Source: Emergomyces orientalis (taxonomy: Eukaryota > Ascomycota > Eurotiomycetes > Onygenales > Ajellomycetaceae). From it: a stretch of 64,000 nucleotides of DNA. Location: contig MOWL01000025.1 in the NCBI GenBank assembly GCA_002110485.1, forward strand, positions 744,001-808,000, given 5' to 3'. Positions 1-12,699 of the stretch are shown here, in pieces (position 1 is the stretch's first letter; each line of letters begins with the position of its first letter). The translations under genes were made by a program, and so were the position numbers. Under the pieces are notes generated by a model. The model was not told where the DNA came from and made no database searches. It saw only the letters and a program-made list of their open reading frames with translations.

Positions 1-2697
1 CCAAGAAAGCCCATGGCGAATCGGAGGTTGATGGAGCTCATGAATCTGAAGAAGTCTCCGATCTACCCACAGCGTTCTCTCTTGCGAATTTCATTCCCCT
101 CCTCAAAGAACGCATACATGTCATTAATCCATTCACGCGCACCTTCCTAGTCTCGTGGTTGACTCTACTGGATACCATTCCCGATTTGGAACTTGTGTAT
201 TATTTACCCGCGTTCTTAGGAGGCTTGTTCAGGTTCCTCAGCGACCCAAATAGAGATGTTCATACCATAACCCAGGGGGCTCTGGAGACATTTCTTAGTG
301 AGATTAAGAAGATTGCTCGTATAAAAAAGGGGATCGCATACAGCCGCCGAGACCAGGAAAGCGGAAATATGAAACGATCTGCTGCGAGTGATAGTATGAG
401 TGTCGGCTCAGGCTCGAGCGATGCCAAAGACATTAGCGACAATGCTATTGCGGATTCGGATTCCGGGACTGCCAATGATGAAGATGTTCATGTATATGGG
501 GATTATGTTCCCGGACAGGATGTCCATGTAGATCATCCCAAGATTTTGGAGATTCTAGTTGGTTTTGTGGATACAGCGTTTGGTACGATTTCTTTATCTA
601 ATATGAAATATTCATTTCGTAGACCATACGCTGACGAAACAATAGAGGAGGAAATCCAGCTGACGGCGCTCCGGTGGATTGATAGCTTTTTTGAAATAAG
701 TCCAGAGGACATACTTCAATTTGTCCCCCGCCTTCTTTCACAAGTGCTGCCTGCCCTTTCAAGCGGTTCAAACCAAGTTCGTGAGGCTGCAAATCGGGTT
801 AATACGTCACTCATGCAGTATATTGTTTCCCTCACCGATGATAATACCCTTGATGAGGCACGGCTAGCTCCCCCGTCAAGGTTGCCTACCGGGCCGATTA
901 AGGAGACAGATGGTCGAAGATCATCAACTCCTACTGGCAGACAACCTGGGCCTTCTACGGCCAACGAAGTCAACACCAAAAAACCACTTCCATCTCGTCC
1001 TGCATCCAGAACTGATTTAACTCCAAGAAGTAGCGCAGATGCTACCCCAATGCCCTCACCGGATCTGGATTATGCAGCAGCTGTTAGCGCTTTAACTCTC
1101 CAGTTCCTCAATGAAAACGAGGCGACGAGGGTTGCATCCTTGGCTTGGCTAATTATGCTTCACAGAAAAGCGCCTCGGAAAGTTTTAGCATTCCACGATG
1201 GGACGTTTCCGGCCCTGCTCAAGACTCTATCCGACCCCTCAGAAGCTGTTGTTACGCGAGATCTCCAACTCCTTTCTCAGATCTCAAGAAATAGTGAGGA
1301 TGGCTATTTCACGTCGTTCATGGTAAATCTACTTCAATTGTTTTCCACGGACCGAAAACTTCTTGAAATTCGCGGCAACCTTATTATCAGACAACTCTGC
1401 GTTAGCCTAAGCCCAGAGCGCATTTACAGAACGCTGGCAGATTGTCTTGAAAAGGAAGAGGTAGGCTATATCCTTACACGTCCTTCTTTTTGGCCGCTAT
1501 TCAATATGGACTGACTGTTTGCGTAGGACATTGAATTTGCTAGTATCATGGTGCAAAATCTTAACAACAATCTTATTACTGCTCCAGAACTCGCTGATAT
1601 GAGGAAGAGATTGAGAAACCCTGAATCCAGGGTATGTGAAACTCCCGAAAAATTGCCAAATCTCTCGTTAACGTGTCCTTAGGATGGCCAAATGTTTTTC
1701 GTGGCATTGTTTCGATCATGGTGTCACAATGCCGTTGCCACTTTTTCTCTGTGCTTGCTAGCTCAAGCTTACGAGCAAGCGTATAATCTTCTGCAAATTT
1801 TGTAAGTACTATCTATCCTATATACTCCTGTCATAGAAGCTGATCAGTCTCATATAGCGCGGAGTTAGAAATGACCGTCAATATGTTAATCCAAATCGAT
1901 AAGCTTGTTCAATTGCTAGAGTCGCCAGTTTTCACCTGTTAGTTCCCTCAAACCAACAGTATTATTATTCATTAGGAAGCCCACATTCGAACTGATTTCG
2001 CTTTAATAGATCTCCGCCTCCAGCTTCTAGAACCGGAGAAGTATCCCTATTTATATAAATGCCTTTACGGCGTTCTTATGCTACTTCCCCAAAGCTCTGC
2101 ATTTGCTGCACTCAAAAACCGCCTTAACAGCGTGAGCAACATCGGGTTACTACAGCCAGCTGCCCGAGGGTACGTCTCTACTAGGATCTGCACTGTTCCC
2201 TTTCACCCCTTTCACTTTTGTTGCTCACATCAGTTGCCCAATTGCCTAGAATTACCACGAATGCCTCAAGCATTTCTTCATCTTACGAACGACCGGGAGG
2301 GAGACTAAAATCACGCGAAGATATTCGGTGGGGTGACTTGCTCGAGAAATTCAAAAGTGTACAAGAGAAGTCCAGACGATCGGGGCGATCATCATCACGA
2401 GAATTCGACCTGGACGGAAATAGTATGCCTCATTCATCAATTGCAGCTGCAGTCGCAGCAGCCACTGCGACTGATCAAAATGGAAATAAAGAGAAAGGTA
2501 TCGTAGATACCCATCGGTTGACTATCCCAGGCGGAGTAGGCACTGGAGGTGGGCTTGGAATTGCCCATGCAACACGACCAGGGTTTGCCGCGACTGAAGG
2601 TGCCGCCGTGGTAGTGCCAAAGGCGCCCAAGTCAAGGTCCACGTTAGGAAATTTCGGACGATTGAGTGGAATAGGACAGAGAAAGTCAAAGCGTTGA
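1..2697 (+). CDS. VAC14: Vac14-like scaffold of the PI(3,5)P2 kinase complex (5' end outside window)
   Basis: Vac14 scaffolds the Fab1 kinase and Fig4 phosphatase on the vacuole/endosome membrane and controls PI(3,5)P2. The frame is open from the left edge, so the N-terminus (roughly 100 residues by comparison with the family) is missing. I join six exons: 3-1460, 1527-1631, 1683-1801, 1858-1937, 2010-2169, 2250-2697, all phase-consistent, giving 789 residues. Supporting features are HEAT-like helices at the start, an acidic/serine-rich insert around codons 120-170, and the conserved block PVFTYLRLQLLEPEKYPYLY across the exon 4/5 join, which is a hallmark of the Vac14 C-terminal Fig4-binding region. 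The last exon is a low-complexity basic/alanine-rich tail. Reading only the first long frame would truncate the protein at 1514 inside intron 1. Confidence 0.93.
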
Positions 2698-4971
2698 AAC
2701 GCCAGATATACCATGACTGACTGTTATTGATTATACTGAAAGATTATAGAGAGTGAGGTCGACCTTTACTCTCCCTTTTACAGCTTCCCTTTTACGGCTT
2801 CCCTTTTTGTAGGAATTTATGAAATCTTCCAAATGGTCTACTGCTTTTCCCTTTTTCTTCCATTTTACCACGCCGGGTCATTATTTATACTATTGTTTCC
2901 CAACTTTTCATTTGAACTACCCCTTAATGATGTCCATAACTATAGTACCTTACGAATTGAAGCAAGCGAGTTATGTATCTAAAAAAAATTTGTAATAGAT
3001 AAAATGATTATTGGTGCTTGTTAGAATGATATGTCGTCTGAGACGATCAGACTGTGCTGAAGAGTTTGTGGCCATCAATATTCTGGGTCCTTGACCACAT
3101 TCCGAGAGAAACTCTGTATAGTTACCAGGAACCTGCTCAATCACCCCAATCATGCAGAAAACAACTAAGTTCATGCGATACCACAAAGGCTGACGAGTTG
3201 CGTAGGAGAAGGTTAAAAAGCTTTTTCTGGCGGATCAAAGGGGTGATTCTATGGGAATTCAATGACATTGTTAATTGGCTGAGGCCTAGGGAGAGATGAG
3301 TGGCTGAGGGAATGCGGCGCATATTTATGCCAACCGGGAAATATGATATGTCAATTTGATGAAGTGCATGTGGATGTCAAGGGTGACACATTGTTAAGCA
3401 GACATGCAGACACGTTATCTCTTGTGGTATTCTTTACTATTCACTCTCTAATGATGTCATCCAAGGATTATGGCTTTCACGAATTCCTATGCCTGGATAA
3501 CGAAATGTATCCATGATGTTTTATACCCTATGCCTTGAAGCACACTCATCACGCGAAATCAGCGCTCATGGCGCATTCTCACACTCATTCCATGCTAGAA
3601 GTGCGATTTTCTATGTTCTAGAGCACAGTTGGCACATTTCACTCACTCACACGTGGGCACATGTTCAAAAGTGTTCAGTGTATTATTTTCTTTTATTCAT
3701 CTCTCTCTTGTTTATCTCACTCTTTCTTCTCTCTTTGAGGACAGCAGATGCTGGTCCCCGGTAATTCAAAGTCTTGTAAAAATTGTCGCATATATTTATT
3801 AGTGCATGAGATTTTTAGTCTAGTAATAAGTCTTCTTGTTATATGGTTTTTCTTGTTAGATAAAATAGATAGTCTTCCCACATATCCTTGCAATTAAGTG
3901 GTGTATAATATAATAATAATATCAAATAATAATACCCTATGCCTTGAATGTCTGATGTGCCCTTTTACACAAATCTGCAAGCCCCAAAGTTGACTTCTCT
4001 CACATATTTTTGACTTGAGGCTAGAATGAAACAAAACAGCAGCAATACGTGGATTTCATGGTGCTTAATGGTGTATACAATCTCATCCAAGAAAGGCAGA
4101 AAGAAATTGAGAGAGAAATATTATTTGAAAGGCAAATGGTAAAATGTAATCACACACAAAGAGAGACAGTATCTAAATTAAAAAAGTGTGTGAAAGTAGA
4201 ACGTAATGGATGTATATGTATATGTACATAGTAAAAAGAAGGTTTAGATATTTACAAGAGAAAGGTTCAGTTACAAATCGTAGAGTTGATAAAAATATGG
4301 AAAAACGGGAGAAAGGAAATAAAAAGAGAAAGAAAGGGCTAAAAACCAAGACATGAAAATGATGATAATAAGTACCAACCAACTACTATAGAAGGGGGCA
4401 AAGTTGTATAGAATGAGGTACGGGGTCGGGAATTGACTTGGACGGCATCGCTCATTTGAGAGCATTATGATATGAGACGAGGGGAGTCACTGTAATGAGA
4501 GCTGTAATGTGTAGTTGTTGAACTGGGAAGCATGCTCGCGAAACAAGTTCTCATATTCGACAAGGATATACCATCAAAGACGAAAAATAACAGCCAAAAA
4601 GAAACAAGGAGAATCATGAAATTTGCTCTTTTCCCAGGGGCGGATAGGGTCGTTGCAAGATGGCTATTCTCTGCTGATGTATTCAATGGAAAACCATCAA
4701 ACTTTCTTGTGTCGTTTTCTTCTTTTGATTCATCAGTATGAGCAGCGAAGGTGTGAGGGAGAAAAAAGAAAAATCGAAGCAAAATTCGAAGTCGTCCGTA
4801 TATATCATCGAGTTATGAAGTCACCTTTCCAAATTCAAAAGTAAAGATAAGAGCTAACTCCAAGTCCACATATTGTATCAGGACGGAAGACGGTGTAGTC
4901 CTATTTTTAAAAATATTTCTTTACTTCTTCTTTGTCGTTTCTTCAATATCGTTCTGTTTATAATATTTGCA
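2698..4971. other. Intergenic region, no gene recognised
   Basis: About 2.3 kb between VAC14 and the small gene at 4972-5357. It holds only short overlapping open frames on both strands with no recognisable protein character, T-rich stretches near 2760-2900, and AT-rich sequence from about 3770 to 4400. I see no tRNA or repeat here. Confidence 0.5.
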
Positions 4972-5357
4972 TCATCTATTTCGACGATCCAGTGAGCCGA
5001 ATCCGCCCCAGCTCCCTGACGGCTTCCACGACGTCCCCGTTGAGTGTTTGGCTACCGTTGAGCTGGAGGTTGCGGCTGACGAATATCCACTTCCAGTATT
5101 GTTGGTGTAGACATATTCGCCGTCGATGTATAAGGCGCCCGCGGTGAGAGTACTGCGGTGCTTGCGTCTGGCATATCTTTGTTCGAGCCGATAAAGCTCC
5201 AGTTCTAAAAGGACGTGTTAAGACGATGATGTCACAGGGGAGAAATCAAGAAGAAAGGGAGCAAGTATGCCTCTTCACGGTGGGCATAGGAATAAATAAC
5301 ATTATAGTAAAGAAAGACAACACACGTACTGGCATGTAACTTCTCGAACAGACCCAT
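4972..5357 (-). CDS. Small conserved-looking fungal protein, 86 aa, two exons
   Basis: A two-exon gene on the minus strand, too short to stand out as a long open frame. Exon 1 (5330-5357) encodes MGLFEKLHA. A GTACGT donor and a TTTTAG acceptor frame an intron of about 125 nt. Exon 2 (4972-5204) continues in frame with KLELYRLEQRYARRKHR and later LYIDGEYVY, then a Ser/Thr/Gly-rich tail ending in a TGA stop. The basic helical start followed by a tyrosine-rich stretch reads like a genuine soluble cytosolic protein, and I believe similar short proteins exist in other Eurotiomycetes. The function is unknown. The start codon is the only ATG that joins cleanly through the splice. No signal peptide or membrane segment is visible. 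Confidence 0.6.
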
Positions 5358-7413
5358 TTTTGGTGAAGAAATATACGTGATTCTTTCACTCAGATCTTGC
5401 TGCGTTTCTCATCAAATGCAAGTTGTCTCAATAACAACCTTTAACCCGCTTCAACCGACAGGCCCGCTGCGAAGGTTCAACCAAGAGAGTTTAATAGTTC
5501 CTCCTGTCTTTTGTCAATGCTTTTACTTTTTGGTGTTCGAATATTCAGGATTTTAGCACCCGAGGGACGAACTCCCAAATTAGGCGTCAAAGGACAATTT
5601 ATAAAAGTGATCAGATTGGATTGAACAAGGCGTCCGGTAGAACTCGTGTCTCTGCGTTCAGACGAATACCCGAGAATTTTCGATGCCTTGAACTTTTTTC
5701 ACTGGTAGCTAGGGGCTTTGTCGGGATGTTGTGGTGTGTTGTTTTTCCACCTCTTAAAAATTTTCCCCAGTCAAAAAAATTACAGAAAATAAACCAAAAA
5801 AAGAGGCCTCGTAAAGCGGAGAATCGAAGGAACAAAAGACGGCCTCAATTGATTTAATGGGGGGGAATGAATCAACGAATGTACGAAAATGGATGGACCC
5901 TGTTCTGGCTACCAACTCGTCAGCAGGGAGCCCCATGTCTAACATAAGGACATACATCACACAGTATGGGATATGTCTCAGAACCAACGTATCGAAGACG
6001 AAGAACCAAAGTTATCTTCAATACAAGAGGGAGTCGAAGGTGGGACGAACCTGTTTGGAGGGGAAGGGAATGCGAGACAACGGATGGAGCTTGGTTGGAA
6101 ATGTAATAATCGATAAGGGTTTTTGGTCTCACGGGCCACAATTGAGGAGAACAGGCAGTTTTGAAGACGTTCTTTGAAGAATACGATTATTGTAAGTTTA
6201 ATGAATGAATTTAAAGGAATGAATAAACAAATAAACAAATAATAATCATAAAGAGTGGCAGATTACAACTATCACAGCGTGCTTATTGAGGAGGCTTCAA
6301 GAAATGAGGGTTGGACGAGAGAGAGACAGAGAAAAAGACAGAGAGGGACTGGAGGTGGAAGAGAACTACAACTTGGAAACAGTCGAACCGTGGACACAAA
6401 CTAAACAAAAACACTTTACACTAGCAATCCGCTGGCGACTGTGGGCCGCATTATTTGCTGTGCACTCCTTATTTCTGGGCCGTTTGGTTGCAATGGACCT
6501 GCTAGCATGCCAGATGGTTCAACACTGACTTCGCTAGCCGCAGGCTAAACATCACTACTTTCTTTCTAGAACTACCAATGGCTTGGTTATCTAGGGTGCT
6601 TTTGCCTGTCAGCCACGCTCCTCACATATTGCACAGGACGCAACCATGTTGTGCGCTGGTGGTAGCTTTGGCGGCTGGTTGACAGGCACTGAGAAAGTTA
6701 CAAGGCGGCAACCGGGGCGAGTTGCTTAGATCCCTGGCTGCAGGGAGAGAAAAGAGATCTTAAGGAAGAAAAAGTCCATATTCCAAATTCTTTCTCTCTC
6801 CCTGGGGTGAGCCAAGGGCTCAATTCAGGGGTAAAACGCCAATATTACCAGGAGCGCCAATGTTTTTAACGAAACGAAAGCATAATCCCCCCTCCCTCGC
6901 CTGTGGCGTCATACAACCAACGCAACAGCATCCATGAATCATGAATTCCCTTTTAGACTGGCATGCATTTCGACACTGCATACAATACGCAGCGTACGTC
7001 TGGTTATCCCCCTCTCCCGCTCCTGGTTCACGTTTTGAGAATAACCGCGTTTCCGCCACGCCAATAATGGTCGCAGGCTACGGCTAAAGACTTAGATGGC
7101 TCCACTTCCGCGAGGATGATTGATGTTACCGTGGGATCATCGGCTTGATCAACCATGTCCAAGCGATCGTTCTTCCCAAGCAAAAGACTATTTCACATAA
7201 GCAACTTTTTGGACTTTCCTTGCCATTTGAGATATTCTGACCGAACAACATACGTAACTAGGTGCCTACATTGTCGCATGCATCCCTTGCCCCAATTCTA
7301 TATAATCGACAAGCTAGAAAAACAAGATACCTCTACTCCGTTGGATATATGTACTGTACAATTCACTGCAGATTCTTGTCCTGCCTTTTTTTTTGGCGGG
7401 GAAGGGGGGTTTT
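5358..7413. other. Intergenic region, no gene recognised
   Basis: About 2 kb upstream of the small gene and downstream of ATM1. Short open frames occur on both strands around 5600-6240 and 6820-7060, but none has convincing protein character, consistent splice structure or family resemblance. The 5700-5800 stretch is rich in A/T runs. Confidence 0.45.
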
Positions 7414-10078
7414 TCAAGACGACGGGAACGACGACGGGGGCGGTTGATTCGGCTTTTTTTTAGCTGGGACTTCGTCCGCTGGTTCCTCGACCGCCTCATC
7501 CATTTCGTCAACTTCAAGATCGATGTCCTGCGCCAGAGACCTTTCCTGGGCTATAAGTGTTTTTAAGGCAAAGTCATTAGCAGAAAGCTCCAGATAGCCC
7601 ACCGGGGGTGAGCAACGCTTGAATATAGCAAAATCAAATATTCTTCATAAGACTTACCGTTCCATAATTCCGCATAAACACCTCCGTCCATTCCTAGCAG
7701 TTCGGTATGCGTTCCGCTCTCTGCAACCTTGCCGTCCTTCAACACGAGGATTTGATCGCAATCATATATAGTACGCAGTCGGTGGGCAACGAAAACGCTC
7801 GTTCGTGCCTTTTCTTTTAGGATGCTATTGATGTTTTGAAGCAGTGCTTGCTCCGTGTATGTGTCCAGAGCGGATGTCTGTTTTTGTCGAAAAAGTTAGC
7901 CGATAAGTCCACAGTTAGTAAAATGTAGAGGGGACAGGAACTAATACTAACAGCTTCATCGAAAAATAAAAGGGGTGGATCTTTGAGAATGAGTCGGGCA
8001 ACTGCTAGCCGCTGCTTTTCTCCTCCTGATATCATCATTCCGCGCTCTCCCACTGATGTTTCATATCCCGCAGGCAGTCGCTCGATTAGCTCATGGATTT
8101 GTGCTCGTTGTGCAGCGCTCCTAACCTCCTCCGCAGTCGCATCTACCCTACCATAGCGAAGATTGTGTTCTATGGTGTTGTTGAAAAGAGGAGTGTCCTG
8201 TGGCACTACACCTATGGCTCTTCGTAAACTATCCAGGGATAGATCCCGAATATCCTGCCCGTCAACTAGGATCCGACCTCCTTGGACGTCATAGAATCGG
8301 AATAAGAGGCGTAATATTGTTGATTTTCCGCAGCCACTGGGACCGACGATGGCGAACTTCTGACCCGGGGGGATTGTGAAACTGACACCTTTTAAAACTG
8401 CCCGGTCGGGATGGTAGCCGAAGGTGACGTTCTCAAACCTAATTTCACCGCCGCGAGTGAGCTGCAGTGGTTTAGCATCTTCTTTTTCCTTGACAGTGAT
8501 GTTAACTTTTTGAAGGTTGAATAGGGTTTCCATGTCGAGCAAGGACTGCCTCAGCTCCCGATATACCGATCCAAGGAAATTCAGTGGCACTGAGAGCTGG
8601 AAAACCAGCTGGTTGACCATAACTAGGTCCCCTACGGTCAATTGACCACCAGCAACACCGGATGCGGCCAAGTACATCATTCCCGCAAGCGCACTAGAAA
8701 AGATAATATTCTGGCCGGAGTTGAGCAAAGCTAAGGATGTTGTGACCTTTATCGACGCATCTTCATATCCCTTCAAGGCCTTGTCGTATCTAGAAACCTC
8801 GAATTTTTCATTGTTGAAGTACTTGACGGCCTCGTAGTTGATTAGGGAGTCGACAGCGATGGTAGCTCCTCTATTATCAGCTGCATTGGCTTGTTTCCGG
8901 AATTTCGTTCGCCAAGCAGTCGTCATAATTGTAAAAGCGGTATATGCTATCATGGTCGTGGCTGTAATGGCAGCGAATTTCGGTCCATATTGATAGGTCT
9001 AAATAGAAGTTTTCTTAGAAATTTGTGTCAAGGCATTGTTTGAATGATTCCGCACATACCAAGATACCACAAACCAAGGATATTTCTAACGCTGTCGGGA
9101 ATATATGGAACACCATTGAGGTGAGAAGGAAACTTATTCCTTTCGTACCTCTATCAATGGCACGAGTGAGGCCGCCAGTTTGACGGGTTAAATGGAAGTT
9201 CAGATCCAGCCGAAGCAGATGGTCAAATACATTTTGGGCAACCCTTCTGATGGTCTTCTGGGCAACACTTGCAAAAACAGCATTCCGGAGCTCTTGGAAC
9301 AACGTCGCTCCAATTCTTGATGCGCCATCTGGAGTAATTAACTTTGGTTAATTTATTGTCTTCGCATTTCGTCAGGATGTTCGCTTCCCACGTACAAGCA
9401 ATAAGCATCGACCCCGCAACTGTCCATGCGGTGCCACCAACAGCCGCAAAATCGATATTCATCGAGTCGACAATACTTTTAAAATAAAAGGGGACCTGAA
9501 CATTGAGAATCTAAGAAACAAGTAAGCCGGCTGGGGGGTATCTCGGGAAAAGTAATTTATGATTCACCTTTCCTCCAATTAAGAGGGCGAGCGCTGTGCC
9601 AACTCGAACTTTGGTACCTAAATCGTCCTGTAGGACCTCCCATGAGCGCGAAGTCCGTACGTATGCGGAGATTTTCTCCTCCTACCTTAGGCCAAAGATA
9701 CTTTGCCATTTCTTTCATAATTGCCCAGTCCGCTTTTCTTTGCTGTTTTGTATCAACGGTGGTATCATTGAGAAATTCCACCTTCTTCGTAGGTATCGCA
9801 TCGCCTCCGTCTTTGGGATTCTTCTGAATTATTCTTTGACCAGCAACACTGGAAGCCTGAGCGGTGGGAGATTCGGAAGTGGGGAGGGGCTTCTTTTCTG
9901 GAAAATGGTCCAGCGTATTTGCTTTCCCCAAAGCGTTCCCTCTCGAACTAAATACACGTGTTTGGCCTCTGTAATGCGGACGTCCAAGACACGCTGGTTG
10001 CGAAATGCGGAGAAAGGCATGGTAGCATCTTGTTGGAGGCGCTGTGCAGTGGCGGACGGGCACCGCTCGGAGGAGCAT
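7414..10078 (-). CDS. ATM1: Mitochondrial ABC transporter Atm1 (Fe-S cluster export)
   Basis: Half-type ABC exporter of the mitochondrial inner membrane that exports a glutathione/sulfur compound needed for cytosolic Fe-S assembly. Seven exons join in phase: 9686-10078, 9568-9627, 9396-9510, 9060-9328, 7952-8998, 7658-7877, 7414-7550, giving 746 residues, the usual Atm1 size. The N-terminus is an Arg/Ser-rich mitochondrial presequence. KYLWPK and the transmembrane domain follow (about residues 130-440, including QTGGLTRAIDRGTKGI, typical of Atm1). The nucleotide-binding domain has Walker A GPSGCGKST (498-506), signature ISGGEKQ (about 602-608), Walker B LLFFDEA followed by TSALD, and the H-loop VAHRL. 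The tail is acidic then Pro/Lys-rich. The second exon is only 60 nt. The gene is divergent from AIM24. Confidence 0.95.
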
Positions 10079-10578
10079 ATCGGGGGTGGTAATTGCCTAT
10101 AGCCTGTATAGGAAAATATTGTCGATATATCTGTTACAACTGGGATCTCATATCGGCCATACGATATGTCGAGGAATTTATTCAAAACGGTCTTGTATTG
10201 GGCTAGGAGGGAAATTGGTCAGCCTTGGTCTTCGGATTCACACCAACAGGGTTAACATACCGGATTACTGCGCCCATATACTGCGAGGAAACATATCTAA
10301 GAAACAATCAACGTCAAGAAACCTCGTAGGAATTCAGCCAGCCAGCTGTGCGAAAAAGAGAGAAATAGAAATGGTTATACGGTGAGAAAATGAGTCGAGT
10401 TGCGCTTTCGGAGGTCAAACCAACCCCCGCCAAAAATGGAAGCTTGTTTGCTTGGTTTGCATCGACGCCATTTTCGTTCGGAATCACGACAAAACAGGGC
10501 CGCAAGACCACGGCAAACGGCATTTGTTATCTACATGTAGGCAGATAATCTCGTCCTACAATTAACGAATGCACTCAT
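10079..10578. promoter_or_regulatory. Shared divergent promoter region of ATM1 and AIM24
   Basis: 500 bp separate the start codons of two divergent nuclear genes for mitochondrial proteins. On the minus strand two CCAAT pentamers are visible (ATTGG at 10197-10201 and 10214-10218). These would fit binding by the Hap/CCAAT complex, which often controls mitochondrial and iron genes. The regulatory role is inference from position and motif only. Confidence 0.4.
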
Positions 10579-12124
10579 ATGGAGGCCATGAGTCATTCCA
10601 TCAGGAGATCCCTCCGGCCTTTTACCCGAGGCCAAGGTGTTTGGAGAAGGCCTGTCCGGCCTGCTGGGCAAAGATGGATACATGTCCAGCAGCTCCAGTC
10701 TGCCGAGCCAGGCCTGGTCAATGGCAGCTATCTTCCTGCTTCGAGGGCGGTTAATTCAGCTTCATCTCCCGGTATGGAAATCAATTGCTCTCCGATACAT
10801 TGTCAAAGCGCTAATTAAGTTTAAAAGATGCAAAGTTCGAAGTTCTCGGTGCTCCATACTCCCTCCTCTCCGTCACTCTCTCCGCATCGCAAGACCTATA
10901 TACAAGGCGGGGAACCCTAGTTGGACTAAGTGGGAAAGCAGATAATGTAAGGCATTGTTCAAGGAAACCCCACATGGACTATGTACTGATGCCACCTGGC
11001 CGCAGGTTGTTTCGACTTTAAGCCTCCTCGAACCAGCTCGTCGCGCTTTGCTCCGCATCCCGTTCCTATATCAAAAGGTTGGGCTCGCATGACATCACGC
11101 CGTAGGCATGGCAATTTTCTCATATCCCCGTTTAATTGCAGATTTCCTCCACAAGTCCCATTACCGCTTTGGTATCGACGCGCTCTCCCATAACCACGTT
11201 TTCCGTGGTCGAGTTGAATGGCTCTGTCGATTGGATGATAACACAACAGAAAGCCTTGCTAGCTTGGACGGGCCACTCTTTGAGAATCAAACCGAGACTT
11301 GCTAGGCAACTAGTACGTACTATTCCCTCTTCGTTGCCCTGGTATCGGACCTGGCGCTGATTTTTAAAGAGTTTGTCACACTGGGGTAATTCGGAGGTAA
11401 CTGGCCGCGGATTGCTTGCTCTGGTAGGCAATGGCCAGCTTTATTCGGTCGAATTGAAAGCCGGAGAACAATATATCTCTCATCCAAGGTATATATGTAT
11501 GTCGAATTGGTATATTATTATTTGCTGTCTGACACACACTCTTCAGTAATGTTGTCGCATATACGATCACAGCTCCTTCGCCGCACCCCTACCGGTTTAA
11601 ATCTACCATTCTACCATTCCAAATCCCTAGCACCGGGTTTGGAAAACGTCTTTCAGATTCAAATTTCATAAAAAATTTGTCCGATACGGACACCTGGAAA
11701 GCTTCATTGAAACTATGGCACACAGTTCGGACATGGTCCCGGAGAACCATTTGGGGTGATCGAGTGAGTAATCAGAGACACATACATACCGTACCATTTG
11801 GAGTGAACGAGAATAATTTCTGACGTAGCAATATAGTTATTCTTGCAATTTGACGGACCAACTACAATCCTGGTACAATCTCGCGCATCAAGAATCGTGG
11901 ACACATTAACTACACAGCAAGTGAACGAGATTGCCGATGCTCCTCCAGGCGTCACTCAGGAGGCCGTGCGTAAAGCAACAGCGAAATCAGATGAAGAGGA
12001 GGCCAGCCTCGAAGCCGAGGATGATTCAAAATCCACGACTGCGATATCTGGTCAGAGCGTTGCAAGCGTCCGGCGTGACGGAAAGGTCGAGTTCCGCCAA
12101 ACCGGAGTTGGCCAGCAAAAATAA
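10579..12124 (+). CDS. AIM24: Aim24-like mitochondrial protein
   Basis: Aim24 is a mitochondrial inner-membrane protein linked in yeast to MICOS and respiratory complex integrity. Seven exons keep phase: 10579-10771, 10828-10946, 11006-11077, 11142-11312, 11370-11488, 11547-11763, 11837-12124, giving 392 residues. The N-terminus is basic (SIRRSLRPFTRGQGVWRR), as expected of a presequence. The family core is clear: AKFEVLGAPYSLLSV and DLYTRRGTLVGLSGKADN in exon 2, SPITTFSVVELNGSVDWM in exon 4, GRGLLALVGNGQLYSVEL in exon 5, and FLQFDGPTTILVQSRASRI in exon 7. The C-terminal tail is acidic and variable. An in-frame ATG at 10588 is an equally possible start. The gene is divergent from ATM1 and convergent with the HHE gene downstream. 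Confidence 0.93.
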
Positions 12125-12699
12125 AGGCCGCCTACTACATGCTGTTATTATTATTTCCTAATATTCCCTTGCTCCGTGTATATATATCTTTATCCTTGAA
12201 CGGTGTGTACCATAAAACATCATTTGGTTTACGTTGATGTATTTTCAGCCCGCTCTATCGTGCTACTGCTCCTTTGAAATAGCGTACTTGGGGAATATCA
12301 TTCCCAGCCTATATTTCATGTCAGAATTAGGCGCCAAAACCTGGAGAATAGATCGTTTCCCCCCAATGTCGGTGTACACACCATCAAGAAGAACAGTTAG
12401 ATATACCGCTCCCGGGAGTTCTTTCACTAACGTTACACTAGTGACCCAGGAAGCAACGTCCATTCAACATACTCTTTAAGGCGTAACGTTCGGGCAAACG
12501 AAACTTACACTTATCAGCAGCCATGCAAAGCAAACCGGCTAGATAGGGATTTTGACGGTGTTTACTTATATCCAAATGCGTCCACAAGGATTAAATTAAA
12601 ATGTGTTGCATATCGTTTCTCAGTTCACTACATAAATTTTGATCACCCAAATAAAGCACTACACCTTGAAAACCAAACCAACAAATGCAACCTCAAAAC
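12125..12699. other. Convergent intergenic region with a 66-codon minus-strand ORF
   Basis: Tail-to-tail spacer between AIM24 and the HHE gene. It holds a 66-codon minus-strand frame (12263-12463) with protein-like composition, including KELPGAVYLTVLLDGVY. I cannot assign it to a family and it has no obvious splice partners, so it is not called as a gene. Confidence 0.3.

Noticed and set aside
6820..7059. Cysteine-containing 79-codon minus-strand ORF
   Set aside because: No ordered cysteine spacing, no signal peptide and no joinable neighbours; likely chance.
12263..12463. 66-codon minus-strand ORF between AIM24 and the HHE gene
   Set aside because: Protein-like composition but no recognisable family, no supporting splice structure, and it lies in a convergent 3' region; mentioned only in the spacer entry.
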